From Nonlabens sp. MB-3u-79 (lineage in GTDB: Bacteria; Bacteroidota; Bacteroidia; Flavobacteriales; Flavobacteriaceae): 64,000 nucleotides of DNA. A model generated the notes under the pieces. The model had not been told where the DNA came from. It did not search any database and saw only the letters and a list, made by a program, of their open reading frames with translations. Positions 56,386-64,000 of this stretch are shown in pieces. Position 1 is the first letter of the stretch. Each line of letters opens with the position of its first letter. The stretch covers positions 3,029,501-3,093,500 of the forward strand of contig NZ_CP025116.1 in the NCBI RefSeq assembly GCF_002831625.1. Reading direction: 5' to 3'. The position numbers and the translations under genes were made by a program.

Positions 56386-59300
56386 ATGAAAATAATATTA
56401 CTATCAATCCTTATCATCGCCTGTAGTTTTAATACAACAGCTCAGAGTAATCAGTCATCAACAGATTTCTATTTTGGTTCTGCGGCTAATTTTATACTGT
56501 TTACAGGAGCTGGAGCAGTAGCCAATACCGGTATTTCTACAGTTACGGGTGATGTTGGTTCTAATATAGGAGCAATATCTGGCTTTGGATCACCTACAGT
56601 TCTAAACGGAACTATAGAAAATGCCAATCCAATTACTACACAAGCCGCTATAGATTTAGCAGCAGCCTGCGTTCAAATTCAAAACACACCAGTCACAATA
56701 TCGAATCATAGTACAATTTATGGCAGTGTTGCCGGGGAGACTATTTACCCGGGAGTGTATACTGCTGGAGCAGCTGCATCCATTCTTGGAACTCTGACAT
56801 TAGATGCTCAGGGAGATCCTGATGCTCTGTTTGTTTTTAAAATTGAAGGAGCGCTTTCTTCAGTGGCTGGCTCGAATATTATTTTAGCAAATGGCGCTTC
56901 GTCTGACAATGTTTTTTGGATTGCCGTTGGCGCAGTTGGTTTGGGGGCAAATACTACCATGGTTGGCACATTTATAGGATATCCAGGAGCAGTTGAATTG
57001 GGAGCCGGAGGAAATCTAGACGGCAGATTATATTCTACTGTTGGCGCGATCGCAATCAATGGAACCGTTGCGACAATTCCATCTTATAATATTCCTTTTG
57101 GTTGCGATTCCAGTGCTTATCTATTCCAGAACAATGATATTTACGCTCTAGATTTAGCATCAGGGAACTCTTATGAAATTGCTGCAGACATTACTACAGG
57201 AAGTATAAATGCAGTAGGATACAATCCAGTAGACGGGTATATTTGGGGTTCTTTAAGTTCTCCAGAAAAAACGATAGTACGTATTGGTGGAAATTTCAAT
57301 ACAACCCGCTTCTATATAAATGAACTACCAACTAGTGATAGAACTATTGGAGATATAAGTGCAGACGGCATCTATTATTTAAAGGGTGAAGGCACTACCT
57401 ACTATAAAATAGATCTTGATCCTAATTCTGCAAATTACACTCAACACCAATCAACAGAAAGTTTATCTCTAAATATAAGTATTGATGATTGGGCTTTTAA
57501 TGCAGTTGACGGAAATTTATACACCGTAGAGAGAAACTCAAATATTTTATATCGCATTGATCCTTCAAACGGAAACGTACAAGCTTTAGGCGAAGTGCCA
57601 ATCTTATCAGGAGTAACCTATACGTATGATGCAACGTACTTCGATGCAGATGGTCGTTTTTATGTATCAGCAAGTGAAACAGGAACAATATATGCCATTC
57701 AAAGTGTACAAAGCGTAATAGTCAATGGTACAATAAATTCGAAACTATTTGCTTTCGGACCCTCAAGCTCTAACAATGATGGTGCACGTTGCCCTACAGC
57801 TATTGTGAGCCAAGAAATTTGTGATAATGGAATTGATGATGATGGTGACGGCCTTATAGATTGTGAAGATCCTTCATGTTCAACTTATGGTGATTGTTCC
57901 CTCTCACTAGATGCAACAACGGGAAGTAGTGACGGTGGTTTAGAAAGTAATAACCGATTATCAGAACAGATCAATAAGCGTAATTTTAATCGTGCAAAAA
58001 CAGGATATACATTCGATAGAAATTCTGCAAGAAGAGTTATTAAAAAGGGGGTATATGCACAACGTGCTACTAATAATAATTTTAGTTTAGAAGATTTTAT
58101 TCCTTTAGATATTATTAATGAAGATGAGGTTATTGATGCTTCACCTTCAGATTTAGTAAGTATTACAAATGCAACTGAGATATATGGTGTAGATTATTTA
58201 AGAAACAACATTCCAGTAGCTTCTATTCTGGCCATAAAAACTGAGAATGGGGTTTATGAACATACTAAATACATTTGTGATCGTTTGTTAGGAGCAGAGT
58301 TAATATCCGTAAATACGATTGACATCAACGGACAATCATTCATTAAGTCTATTATAAAAAATGTAGATGGCACTTATGAGTTTGTATTAAGTCTATCGGC
58401 TAAGGTGGTAAACAATGATGGAAACTTCGCGATAGAGAGTCACTGGAATCTCGATCAATACGAACAAAATGTCACCTTTTATAACTTTCAAATTTGGACG
58501 AACTCAATTGATGATTTATTTAAACTTGGGCAAGAAGTCTTATTTTTACTAGATGTGAAAAAATTAATTTCAACATATAACAACTCAACACCTCCAACAG
58601 TATTTGTTAGAAAAGGAAAGTATGTTAATGGTGCTTTAGATTTACAAATCATCAATATGAATGCTACGGAAACCATACATTTTGATGCTAATCTTAGAAC
58701 CACGGAAACGAGTGAATTTGACAACATGAACTCAACAGTAGCATTGAATGAACAATACATTACAAACCTACAATTAGAAACTGGAAACTTATTTGATATC
58801 GGCTTTAGAATTGGTGATGGCTTTGCAACACCAGACGATTTATTCATGTCTGATGGACCTTGGGGAATTGATTATTCACAAGGAGACACTACAGTAGACA
58901 CCTATGCAATTCTACCAAACGATTTTACCTATGCTCCCAATGATTTCCCGATAGAACGCAACATTGTCTTGAAAGCAACAACAAATAGCTATGTAGCGGC
59001 TTACAGAGCGCTTACCCCAAGATTCAAAGCCGTAGACTTAAGTGACTACAATAGCTTAAAATTTAGTGCAAAAGGGACAGGAAGTTTAGAAATTACATTT
59101 GTAAAAGCAAGTGTTTCTAACTGGGAAGAACAATATAAAAGCAACATTACTTTAGATAATATAACACAAAATTACGTTTTACCCATATCGAGTTTTAAAT
59201 CAGGAAATAGCACCGGTTTAGAATTAAATGATGTCGTGACCGTGGTGTTTACTATGATAAGCGAAGATGGCTCAATTAGTTCAAAGGAATTAACACTAGA

Positions 59301-59607
59301 AAACCTACATTTATCTCAAGACACACCAGGTGTAGAAGACGTAACTCAACAAACAATGAATCTTTTTGCATCACCAAATCCAATAACCTCCGCAACAACG
59401 ATACAATTTACAACGAAGCAAACAGAAACTGTACAACTTGTCGTCTATGACCAATTAGGAAAAGTAATATCCCAAACAACACATAGTACAACACCTGGAG
59501 AAAATAGAATTTCATTAAACAGCAACAACTTAAGCACAGGTATCTATTTCTGTAGCATTGTAAGTCAACAAATATTTTACAATGCCATAAAATTAATAGC
59601 CAGATAA
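56386..59607 (+). CDS. Multidomain ice-binding protein (DUF3494) with T9SS sorting tail
   Basis: 1073 residues, secreted (MKIILLSILIIACSFNTTAQ). Domains in order: DUF3494 ice-binding beta-helix, residues about 24-230 (FILFTGAGAVANTGISTVTG, GVYTAGAAASILGTLTL, DALFVFKIEGALSS, GTFIGYPGAVELGAGG, LDGRLYSTVGAIAI); a DUF6923-like repeat domain, about 238-445 (YNPVDGYIWG, FNAVDGNLYTVERN); a Cys/Asp-rich linker (DNGIDDDGDGLIDCEDP); a long unassigned region; a carbohydrate-binding or CIA30-like beta domain, about 880-980; and a type A T9SS tail (NLFASPNPITSATTIQF; LSTGIYFCSI). It would bind ice outside the cell or at the surface. Confidence 0.92.
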   Translation: MKIILLSILIIACSFNTTAQSNQSSTDFYFGSAANFILFTGAGAVANTGISTVTGDVGSNIGAISGFGSPTVLNGTIENANPITTQAAIDLAAACVQIQNTPVTISNHSTIYGSVAGETIYPGVYTAGAAASILGTLTLDAQGDPDALFVFKIEGALSSVAGSNIILANGASSDNVFWIAVGAVGLGANTTMVGTFIGYPGAVELGAGGNLDGRLYSTVGAIAINGTVATIPSYNIPFGCDSSAYLFQNNDIYALDLASGNSYEIAADITTGSINAVGYNPVDGYIWGSLSSPEKTIVRIGGNFNTTRFYINELPTSDRTIGDISADGIYYLKGEGTTYYKIDLDPNSANYTQHQSTESLSLNISIDDWAFNAVDGNLYTVERNSNILYRIDPSNGNVQALGEVPILSGVTYTYDATYFDADGRFYVSASETGTIYAIQSVQSVIVNGTINSKLFAFGPSSSNNDGARCPTAIVSQEICDNGIDDDGDGLIDCEDPSCSTYGDCSLSLDATTGSSDGGLESNNRLSEQINKRNFNRAKTGYTFDRNSARRVIKKGVYAQRATNNNFSLEDFIPLDIINEDEVIDASPSDLVSITNATEIYGVDYLRNNIPVASILAIKTENGVYEHTKYICDRLLGAELISVNTIDINGQSFIKSIIKNVDGTYEFVLSLSAKVVNNDGNFAIESHWNLDQYEQNVTFYNFQIWTNSIDDLFKLGQEVLFLLDVKKLISTYNNSTPPTVFVRKGKYVNGALDLQIINMNATETIHFDANLRTTETSEFDNMNSTVALNEQYITNLQLETGNLFDIGFRIGDGFATPDDLFMSDGPWGIDYSQGDTTVDTYAILPNDFTYAPNDFPIERNIVLKATTNSYVAAYRALTPRFKAVDLSDYNSLKFSAKGTGSLEITFVKASVSNWEEQYKSNITLDNITQNYVLPISSFKSGNSTGLELNDVVTVVFTMISEDGSISSKELTLENLHLSQDTPGVEDVTQQTMNLFASPNPITSATTIQFTTKQTETVQLVVYDQLGKVISQTTHSTTPGENRISLNSNNLSTGIYFCSIVSQQIFYNAIKLIAR

Positions 59608-60049
59608 TTATAAGTTTTTAAGGTACTCCTAATTCCAAGATACAAGTAATATTTAGTTAAGGTTTGACGCTTTCGCGAAAGCGATATACTCTCGTGAATA
59701 TAGAACAGTCAACATCATCACGAATTGGGCTATTGTTACATAAACATTTGCTACGCAAACCCAAATAGCCTAGTTATAGTGCACATAGCACACAATAAGC
59801 TAGGTAATACAAATCTTACCGTATTAATTGGACTCCCAAATGCTGAGCCTTTGCATCGAAACTAAGGGGGACAACCAAACAGTGTAACACAATTCAATAG
59901 CCTTTGCTTTGACTTTTCAGAAAAACAGGTCAAGAATAACTTCCCTTATTTTGGTGTAATTACTCAATGCTAGCAGGGAATAAAAAATGGCAATACACGA
60001 TATAATCTATTGGTTGAAAGTTGGGCATCATTAACTTAAAAAGATAAAA
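59608..60049. other. Gene-free stretch after the ice-binding gene, with palindrome copy 13
   Basis: About 440 bases. It contains the palindrome and an imperfect dyad (GGCTATT near 59729, AATAGCC near 59765) around a 30-base loop, the kind of structure seen at cassette junctions, but no recognisable integron attachment site. No gene. Confidence 0.45.
59669..59682. repeat. GCTTTCGCGAAAGC palindrome, copy 13 (intergenic)
   Basis: Perfect copy, and the only one right of 50 kb, although the accessory region makes up a fifth of the window. Confidence 0.97.
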
Positions 60050-60304
60050 GTGAAATACTTCGCTACATTATCGTTTCTCACAGTACTTATTCTATCATTC
60101 TGTGGATGCAAGCAGCAAACAGAACTATTAAATTCTCAAGAAGAAAAACGCAAGAAAATTGAAATAATAACCAATTATGGGTCTGTAATTATCGAACTGT
60201 ATAATGAGACACCATTACATCGCGTTGTGCATAATTATGAGAAACATTCTAATCTCAATTTTAATTCTTTGCTTCATCGGAGTCAACGCTCAACATTGGA
60301 GTAA
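60050..60304 (+). pseudogene. Truncated cyclophilin-type lipoprotein (5' remnant)
   Basis: A GTG-started lipoprotein leader (MKYFATLSFLTVLILSF, then CGC) followed by KIEIITNYGSVIIELYNETP, which lines up with RLITTYGIIEMELFTETP of the intact cyclophilin at 14596-15321. The homology ends at LHR; the bases then continue into the leader of the next gene, and the frame's remaining 25 residues are accidental. The catalytic part of the isomerase is missing, so it is inactive. Confidence 0.75.
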
Positions 60305-60849
60305 AATTAATGCGGATTTAAGAGTCTCAGATACTCTTAATAATCCGACCGAAATCAGAATCTATGCAAGTGGCGGAATAAAAAATTATACTTCACTTTT
60401 TAGAATGTACGAAAGTGAGCCTGATAATTGGACTGCTGAATTTCACGAGCATTGGTCAAAAGTTGATGGCATGATGGAAATGAAAACGCAAGAAAGAATA
60501 TTGACTTCAAAAAGTGAAATGGAATATGTTTACTTGAATTTATTTCGGAGCTATATTTTTGACTTACCAAGCAGAAGTGATATAAGCTGAAAATTAATTG
60601 ACCGTGGGGAAATCGAGAAAGCAGAACAATTCCCAAAAAGAAAGATGAAGAACCAATTATGAAATGGGAAGTTTTGGGCAAGCAGTCGATGGCACTTAAT
60701 AGAAAAAGTTATTGTTTTTAAACGAAAAACCCATACAAATCAAACGAATTTGAATCTGGAAATCCATTTTTTTATAAAGACAAATATCCTGAAATTGATG
60801 GGCCGAAATATATTTGCGAACTGATTGAAATAGTACGCTCTGAAGTGTA
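60237..60849 (+). pseudogene. Secreted-protein gene with internal frame damage
   Basis: Starts with a good signal peptide (MRNILISILILCFIGVNAQ) and runs as protein (LRVSDTLNNPTEIRIYASGG; YESEPDNWTAEFHEHWSKVD) to a stop after PSRSDIS. Beyond it, protein-like sequence continues in other frames (EPIMKWEVLGKQSMALNRKS, then NEFESGNPFFYKDKYPEIDG and ICELIEIVRSEV before a stop). At least two frameshifts and stops separate the parts. The family is not recognised. A shortened active product of 117 residues cannot be ruled out. Confidence 0.6.
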
Positions 60850-61199
60850 GAATCCTTCCTAACAATTAACAGTAGCAACTTCATCAATTACAGCTAGCAC
60901 CTTAAAGATAAACAGCTCCTACCGCACCAACTCACGGTATTTGTCAGATTTATCGTACAATAAACGCCGCTGCACCTTTTTCACCTAGCTCCATCCCCTA
61001 TATTTGAGTGTTGATAAGGAGTTACCTGTAATTCCAAAAATGATATTTGATATTTAAACTATATCAAAATTTCTTTTAGTGTTATTAAGGTTACTCTATA
61101 AAATTAGGGAAATTTATTTACACAATTATTCCATTCTTAGTAGCAATTTTTAAACTTTATCGTCATCATTATATATCATATTTAAATAAAAAAACTTTT
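60850..61199. other. Spacer with repeat copy 2 and an AT-rich leader
   Basis: No gene. The left third is the second copy of the diverged direct repeat; the right part is very AT-rich and leads into the next coding region. Confidence 0.45.
60855..60980 (-). repeat. Diverged direct repeat, copy 2
   Basis: Same orientation as 54381-54506. On the minus strand it encodes KKVQRRLLYDKSDKYRELVR, then a stop and the shared 3' sequence. The peptide part and the following non-coding part are both conserved between copies. Confidence 0.7.
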
Positions 61200-61718
61200 A
61201 TGAGATTCAAATTAATTTTTTTTAGTTTTTTCCTTTCTTTCTTTTTTATAAATGCTCAAACAACTAAAGATTCTAAAGCGGAGTTGGAGAAAGTAATTGA
61301 TGTTTTTAGAGTATCAATAATAGAGCGTAATGATTTTGAAAAATTTTCTAATTTATTTTTACACGATTCTATTACTTGGGCAGCAATTATAACAGGAGAG
61401 ACTAAAAAAAGAGTGCTACAACAAAAACCTGATTTTACATTTCAAACTAGTAATTACAAGGCTTTCTTTGAGGAATTGAAAGATGGCAGTGAAGAAAAAT
61501 TTTATAACGTTAAAATAGATGTTCGAAATGAATTTGCAACTATATCATTTGACTACAGTTTCAATGTTAATTCAAAAACTCAAAATTGGGGAACTGAATA
61601 CTGGTCTCTAATTCTAATAAATAATATATGGAAAATCACAAGTGTAACTTGGTCTCAGAATATGCAAAAATTAGAAGCTTGCCCTTTTGAATCTAAGGAT
61701 CTCTTAGAAATGAATTAA
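61200..61718 (+). CDS. Secreted NTF2-like protein
   Basis: 172 residues with a signal peptide (FFSFFLSFFFINAQ). The body looks like a cone-shaped NTF2/DUF4440 fold: an N-terminal helix (AELEKVIDVFRVSIIERND), DSITWAAIITG, and paired strands (FYNVKIDVRNEFATISFDYS; WGTEYWSLILINNIWKITS). Such proteins often bind small molecules or act as scaffolds; the role here is unknown. It is flanked by long spacers. Confidence 0.75.
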   Translation: MRFKLIFFSFFLSFFFINAQTTKDSKAELEKVIDVFRVSIIERNDFEKFSNLFLHDSITWAAIITGETKKRVLQQKPDFTFQTSNYKAFFEELKDGSEEKFYNVKIDVRNEFATISFDYSFNVNSKTQNWGTEYWSLILINNIWKITSVTWSQNMQKLEACPFESKDLLEMN

Positions 61719-61968
61719 TAAAAATAATAGTAATGCAAAGTACAGATAGCACCGTGTATAGTTAATTACTCAGTCACTGCCAACTTACGAACATTCCTTC
61801 GGAATATTCTATCTGTGATTTATTTACTAAATCAGTTGCTTAAACACGAAACTAAGAATACACAAAACCCTTAATTTAATTTACAAATAACGATACGTCC
61901 TTGAATTAGCAAAATTCGGAAAGTAACCGAAGAATTTAAAATTTGAGTTCCATAACAAATCCAACCAA

Positions 61969-62907
61969 ATGAATAAAACATTCCAGATTTTAAAGAAAGT
62001 CCTTTTTACTATAATCCTAATTTTAATAATTTTTACCGTTTCTGGATATACCTATTTATACATTCTTCCTAAAGGCCCAGAATTAACTGAAACAAAAACG
62101 TTAAAAAAAGAAACTGATTCTTTTGTCATGTATGCATATAAAAATAGCGAAAGAAAATCTATTAAAGTTTGGACGTACAAACCTGAAAATTGGAAAAATG
62201 AAGGTAGAATTCTTTTTGTAATGCATGGAGGTGGTAGAAATGCAGATGATTATTTAGACGCATGGAAAGAGCTTGCAGACAGCAACAACATTTTAGTGGT
62301 AGCTCCTGAGTTTGAAAACAAATATTCAAAATATATTACCAACGATTATCAGGAAGGTAACCTATTTACCTTTTTCGGTTCTAAAAACCCAAAAGAAGAA
62401 TGGACATATTCTGTAATTGAAAATATATTCGATGACATTAAGAAAAATAACAATATCACAAATGAAACATATGATATTTTTGGTCATTCCGCAGGTGGCC
62501 AGTTTGTACATAGAATGATCATGCTTATGCCCGAAGCAAGAATTAAAACCGCAATAGCAGCTAATGCTGGGCTCTACACTTTTCCAGATGAAAATCTGGA
62601 ATATCCTTATGGATCAAAGAATACACCTATTACAGATAATTCCATCAAAAATTCTTTTAAAAAGCACTTAATCATTTTATTAGGTGAGAATGATAATGAT
62701 CCAAAATTAGGTACTTTCAGAGAAACCGAGCTTGCTATGAAACAAGGAGCACACAGATTAGAAAGAGGATCTAATTTTTATCAAAAATCACTTGAATTAG
62801 CTACTCAAACATCCTCGATTTTTAATTGGGAAGTTGATACTATTGAAAAGGTTGGTCACAATTACAGAAAAATGTCTTCTCAATCAGTGAAGTACTTGTC
62901 CAACTAA
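61969..62907 (+). CDS. Alpha/beta hydrolase, poly(3-hydroxybutyrate)-depolymerase-like
   Basis: 312 residues with an N-terminal membrane anchor (VLFTIILILIIFTVSGYTYLY). The core shows ILFVMHGGGRNADDYLD (oxyanion loop), nucleophile in YDIFGHSAGGQFVHRM, an Asp in LLGENDNDPKLG and a His in VGHNYRKMS. The layout resembles esterase/depolymerase-like hydrolases, but the substrate is not known. It is the third unrelated hydrolase of this accessory region. Confidence 0.85.
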   Translation: MNKTFQILKKVLFTIILILIIFTVSGYTYLYILPKGPELTETKTLKKETDSFVMYAYKNSERKSIKVWTYKPENWKNEGRILFVMHGGGRNADDYLDAWKELADSNNILVVAPEFENKYSKYITNDYQEGNLFTFFGSKNPKEEWTYSVIENIFDDIKKNNNITNETYDIFGHSAGGQFVHRMIMLMPEARIKTAIAANAGLYTFPDENLEYPYGSKNTPITDNSIKNSFKKHLIILLGENDNDPKLGTFRETELAMKQGAHRLERGSNFYQKSLELATQTSSIFNWEVDTIEKVGHNYRKMSSQSVKYLSN

Positions 62908-63061
62908 AACCTAATCCCGGCACATCGCAAATAGTTGTCAGTTGAGTGAAAAGAGTTGTTTTAGACACCCAGTAAAAACCCACTAAGCCCACAAGGAGGT
63001 TTGCCTTATAGAGGCTGCTTGCGTTAACCAAGACCATTATACGTCATGATATAGGCACCAT

Positions 63062-64000
63062 ATGAAAACAATTTATTTTATTTTACTCATAGTTTCTTTT
63101 CCACTAATTGTGACTGCCCAAATAGGTACAGTAAGTTTTATAGATACATCTGTTCAAACAGCAGGTGTAACAAAGCTCGAATCTATTGATATAGATAATG
63201 ATGGACATAATGAAATTCTCACTTCTACAAATGGCAATTCTGGCAGATTAGGATTTTATCAGAACCTGACAAACAACAGTTTTTCAGCTTTTAACTTAAT
63301 AGAATCATATGATTTTTGTAGAGGGTTTGCTATAGGCGACTTTAATAATGACAATTGGAATGATATTGTTTCTATTGGAGGTATCAACCAAGATGCTAAA
63401 ATTCACCTCAATAATTCTAGTACATTTAGTCCAGGAGTACTTCTAGATACTAATATTTCGATACAAGTAAATGATGTGGTTGTTGCAGATTTTGATCTGA
63501 ACAACTCTGATGACATTGTTATTATCGGACAACACTCTATTGATTTTTATCGAAATAATGGTAGTGGAAGTTTTACCAAAGAGGAAATCTTAAGCACGAG
63601 TACGTCTCCTTTGATCCTGGAGTGTTTAGACTTAGCAGCAAGGGACATGGACAATGATGGTGATATGGATTTAATAAGCGGAGAAACAGCAGGATTAGTA
63701 GTTTATATCAACGATGGAAATGCTGTGTTTACTCCCCACTATTATTCGGTAAACCCCGAAATTTTTGGTCTTATACACCCAATAGATATAGACAATGATG
63801 GCGACTATGATGTGGCAGGCTATAACAGCGCAGGAGAAGTAAAATGGTTTAGTAATAACGGAAATGCTATCATGACATTTGAAGCCACACTACCTCATAT
63901 TCCCGATTTAATATCATTAAGTTCCATAGATTATAATAACAATGGGGTTGAAGATTTATACACTTCCTACGCCAATAACATTTCAATTTTTGAGAATGAT
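63062..64000 (+). CDS. Secreted FG-GAP/VCBS repeat protein (3' end outside window)
   Basis: 313 residues in the window, no stop reached. It has a signal peptide (MKTIYFILLIVSFPLIVTAQ), then a chain of calcium-binding-like repeats with D-x-D-x-D-G cores: IDIDNDGHNEI, GDFNNDNWNDIVS, ADFDLNNSDDIVI, MDNDGDMDLISG, IDNDGDYDVAGY, DYNNNGVEDLYTS. This pattern forms an integrin-alpha-like beta-propeller. A T9SS tail would be expected beyond the window. It is likely a secreted adhesion or carbohydrate-related protein. Confidence 0.85.
   Translation, partial: MKTIYFILLIVSFPLIVTAQIGTVSFIDTSVQTAGVTKLESIDIDNDGHNEILTSTNGNSGRLGFYQNLTNNSFSAFNLIESYDFCRGFAIGDFNNDNWNDIVSIGGINQDAKIHLNNSSTFSPGVLLDTNISIQVNDVVVADFDLNNSDDIVIIGQHSIDFYRNNGSGSFTKEEILSTSTSPLILECLDLAARDMDNDGDMDLISGETAGLVVYINDGNAVFTPHYYSVNPEIFGLIHPIDIDNDGDYDVAGYNSAGEVKWFSNNGNAIMTFEATLPHIPDLISLSSIDYNNNGVEDLYTSYANNISIFEND

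Noticed and set aside
56190..56417. A 75-codon minus-strand frame upstream of the ice-binding gene
   Set aside because: Overlaps the promoter and start of the ice-binding gene, has no ribosome site and does not look like protein.
61787..61815. Imperfect hairpin GAACATTCC / GGAATATTC after the NTF2-like gene
   Set aside because: One mismatch and no T-run; too weak to call a terminator.
62840..63037. A 65-codon minus-strand frame between the last hydrolase and the FG-GAP gene, considered as a transposase scrap
   Set aside because: No insertion-sequence motif could be confirmed and it runs antisense into the hydrolase gene.

Overview
The window comes from an AT-rich chromosome of a marine-type member of the Flavobacteriaceae (Bacteroidota). 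Several things point there: type IX secretion (T9SS) cargo architecture, Bacteroidota-type TAnnTTTG promoter boxes, lipoprotein-rich surface proteins, a TamB/TsaD/RsmE cluster, and families such as DUF4159, the THUMP-like methyltransferase and the HGIHSPF-type methyltransferase. The genus is inference only; Nonlabens or a relative would fit. No rRNA, tRNA or CRISPR array was recognised.

Layout. Bases 1-2000: the tail of a DEAD-box RNA helicase and a decayed locus bracketed by a 19-bp inverted repeat. 1.9-11.2 kb: two MsrB reductases, purE, an M3 oligopeptidase, an ECF sigma factor with a small zinc anti-sigma-like partner, a UbiA-like membrane protein and glycine decarboxylase (gcvP). 11.3-24 kb: a transposon relic, a KASIII enzyme, a di-haem cytochrome c peroxidase, a cyclophilin lipoprotein, a NUDIX hydrolase, an acyltransferase, an ABC-F ATPase, a methyltransferase/AI-2E transporter/DUF4159 operon, rsmE and tsaD. 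24-36.5 kb: tamB, a DUF721/lipoprotein/recF operon, a TPR protein with ribH, small membrane proteins and pheT. 36.7-51.6 kb: a sirtuin, purB, a Pmp3-like gene, mazG, a thioredoxin-like protein, a methyltransferase, a second copy of the transposon relic, a LolD-type ATPase, an acyl-CoA carboxylase beta subunit, an M23 peptidase, a SulP transporter, a beta-barrel candidate and ssb. This stretch is compact, housekeeping sequence.

After ssb (about 51.6 kb) the character changes to an accessory region with long spacers, broken genes and secreted or surface proteins. It holds three different serine hydrolases of the alpha/beta type, a tail-fibre-like surface protein, a 1073-residue ice-binding protein (DUF3494) with a T9SS tail, a cyclophilin gene cut short at a junction with another decayed gene, a diverged direct repeat, an NTF2-like secreted protein and an FG-GAP repeat protein that runs off the end.

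The most striking genome-level signal is a 14-bp perfect palindrome, GCTTTCGCGAAAGC, found 13 times in 64 kb, about half inside genes and half between them. In five of the six genic perfect copies it is read in one frame and writes the same peptide, AFAKA, into unrelated proteins. A second repeat pair, an approximately 230-bp element with terminal inverted repeats, lies at 11.4 and 43.0 kb in opposite orientations.
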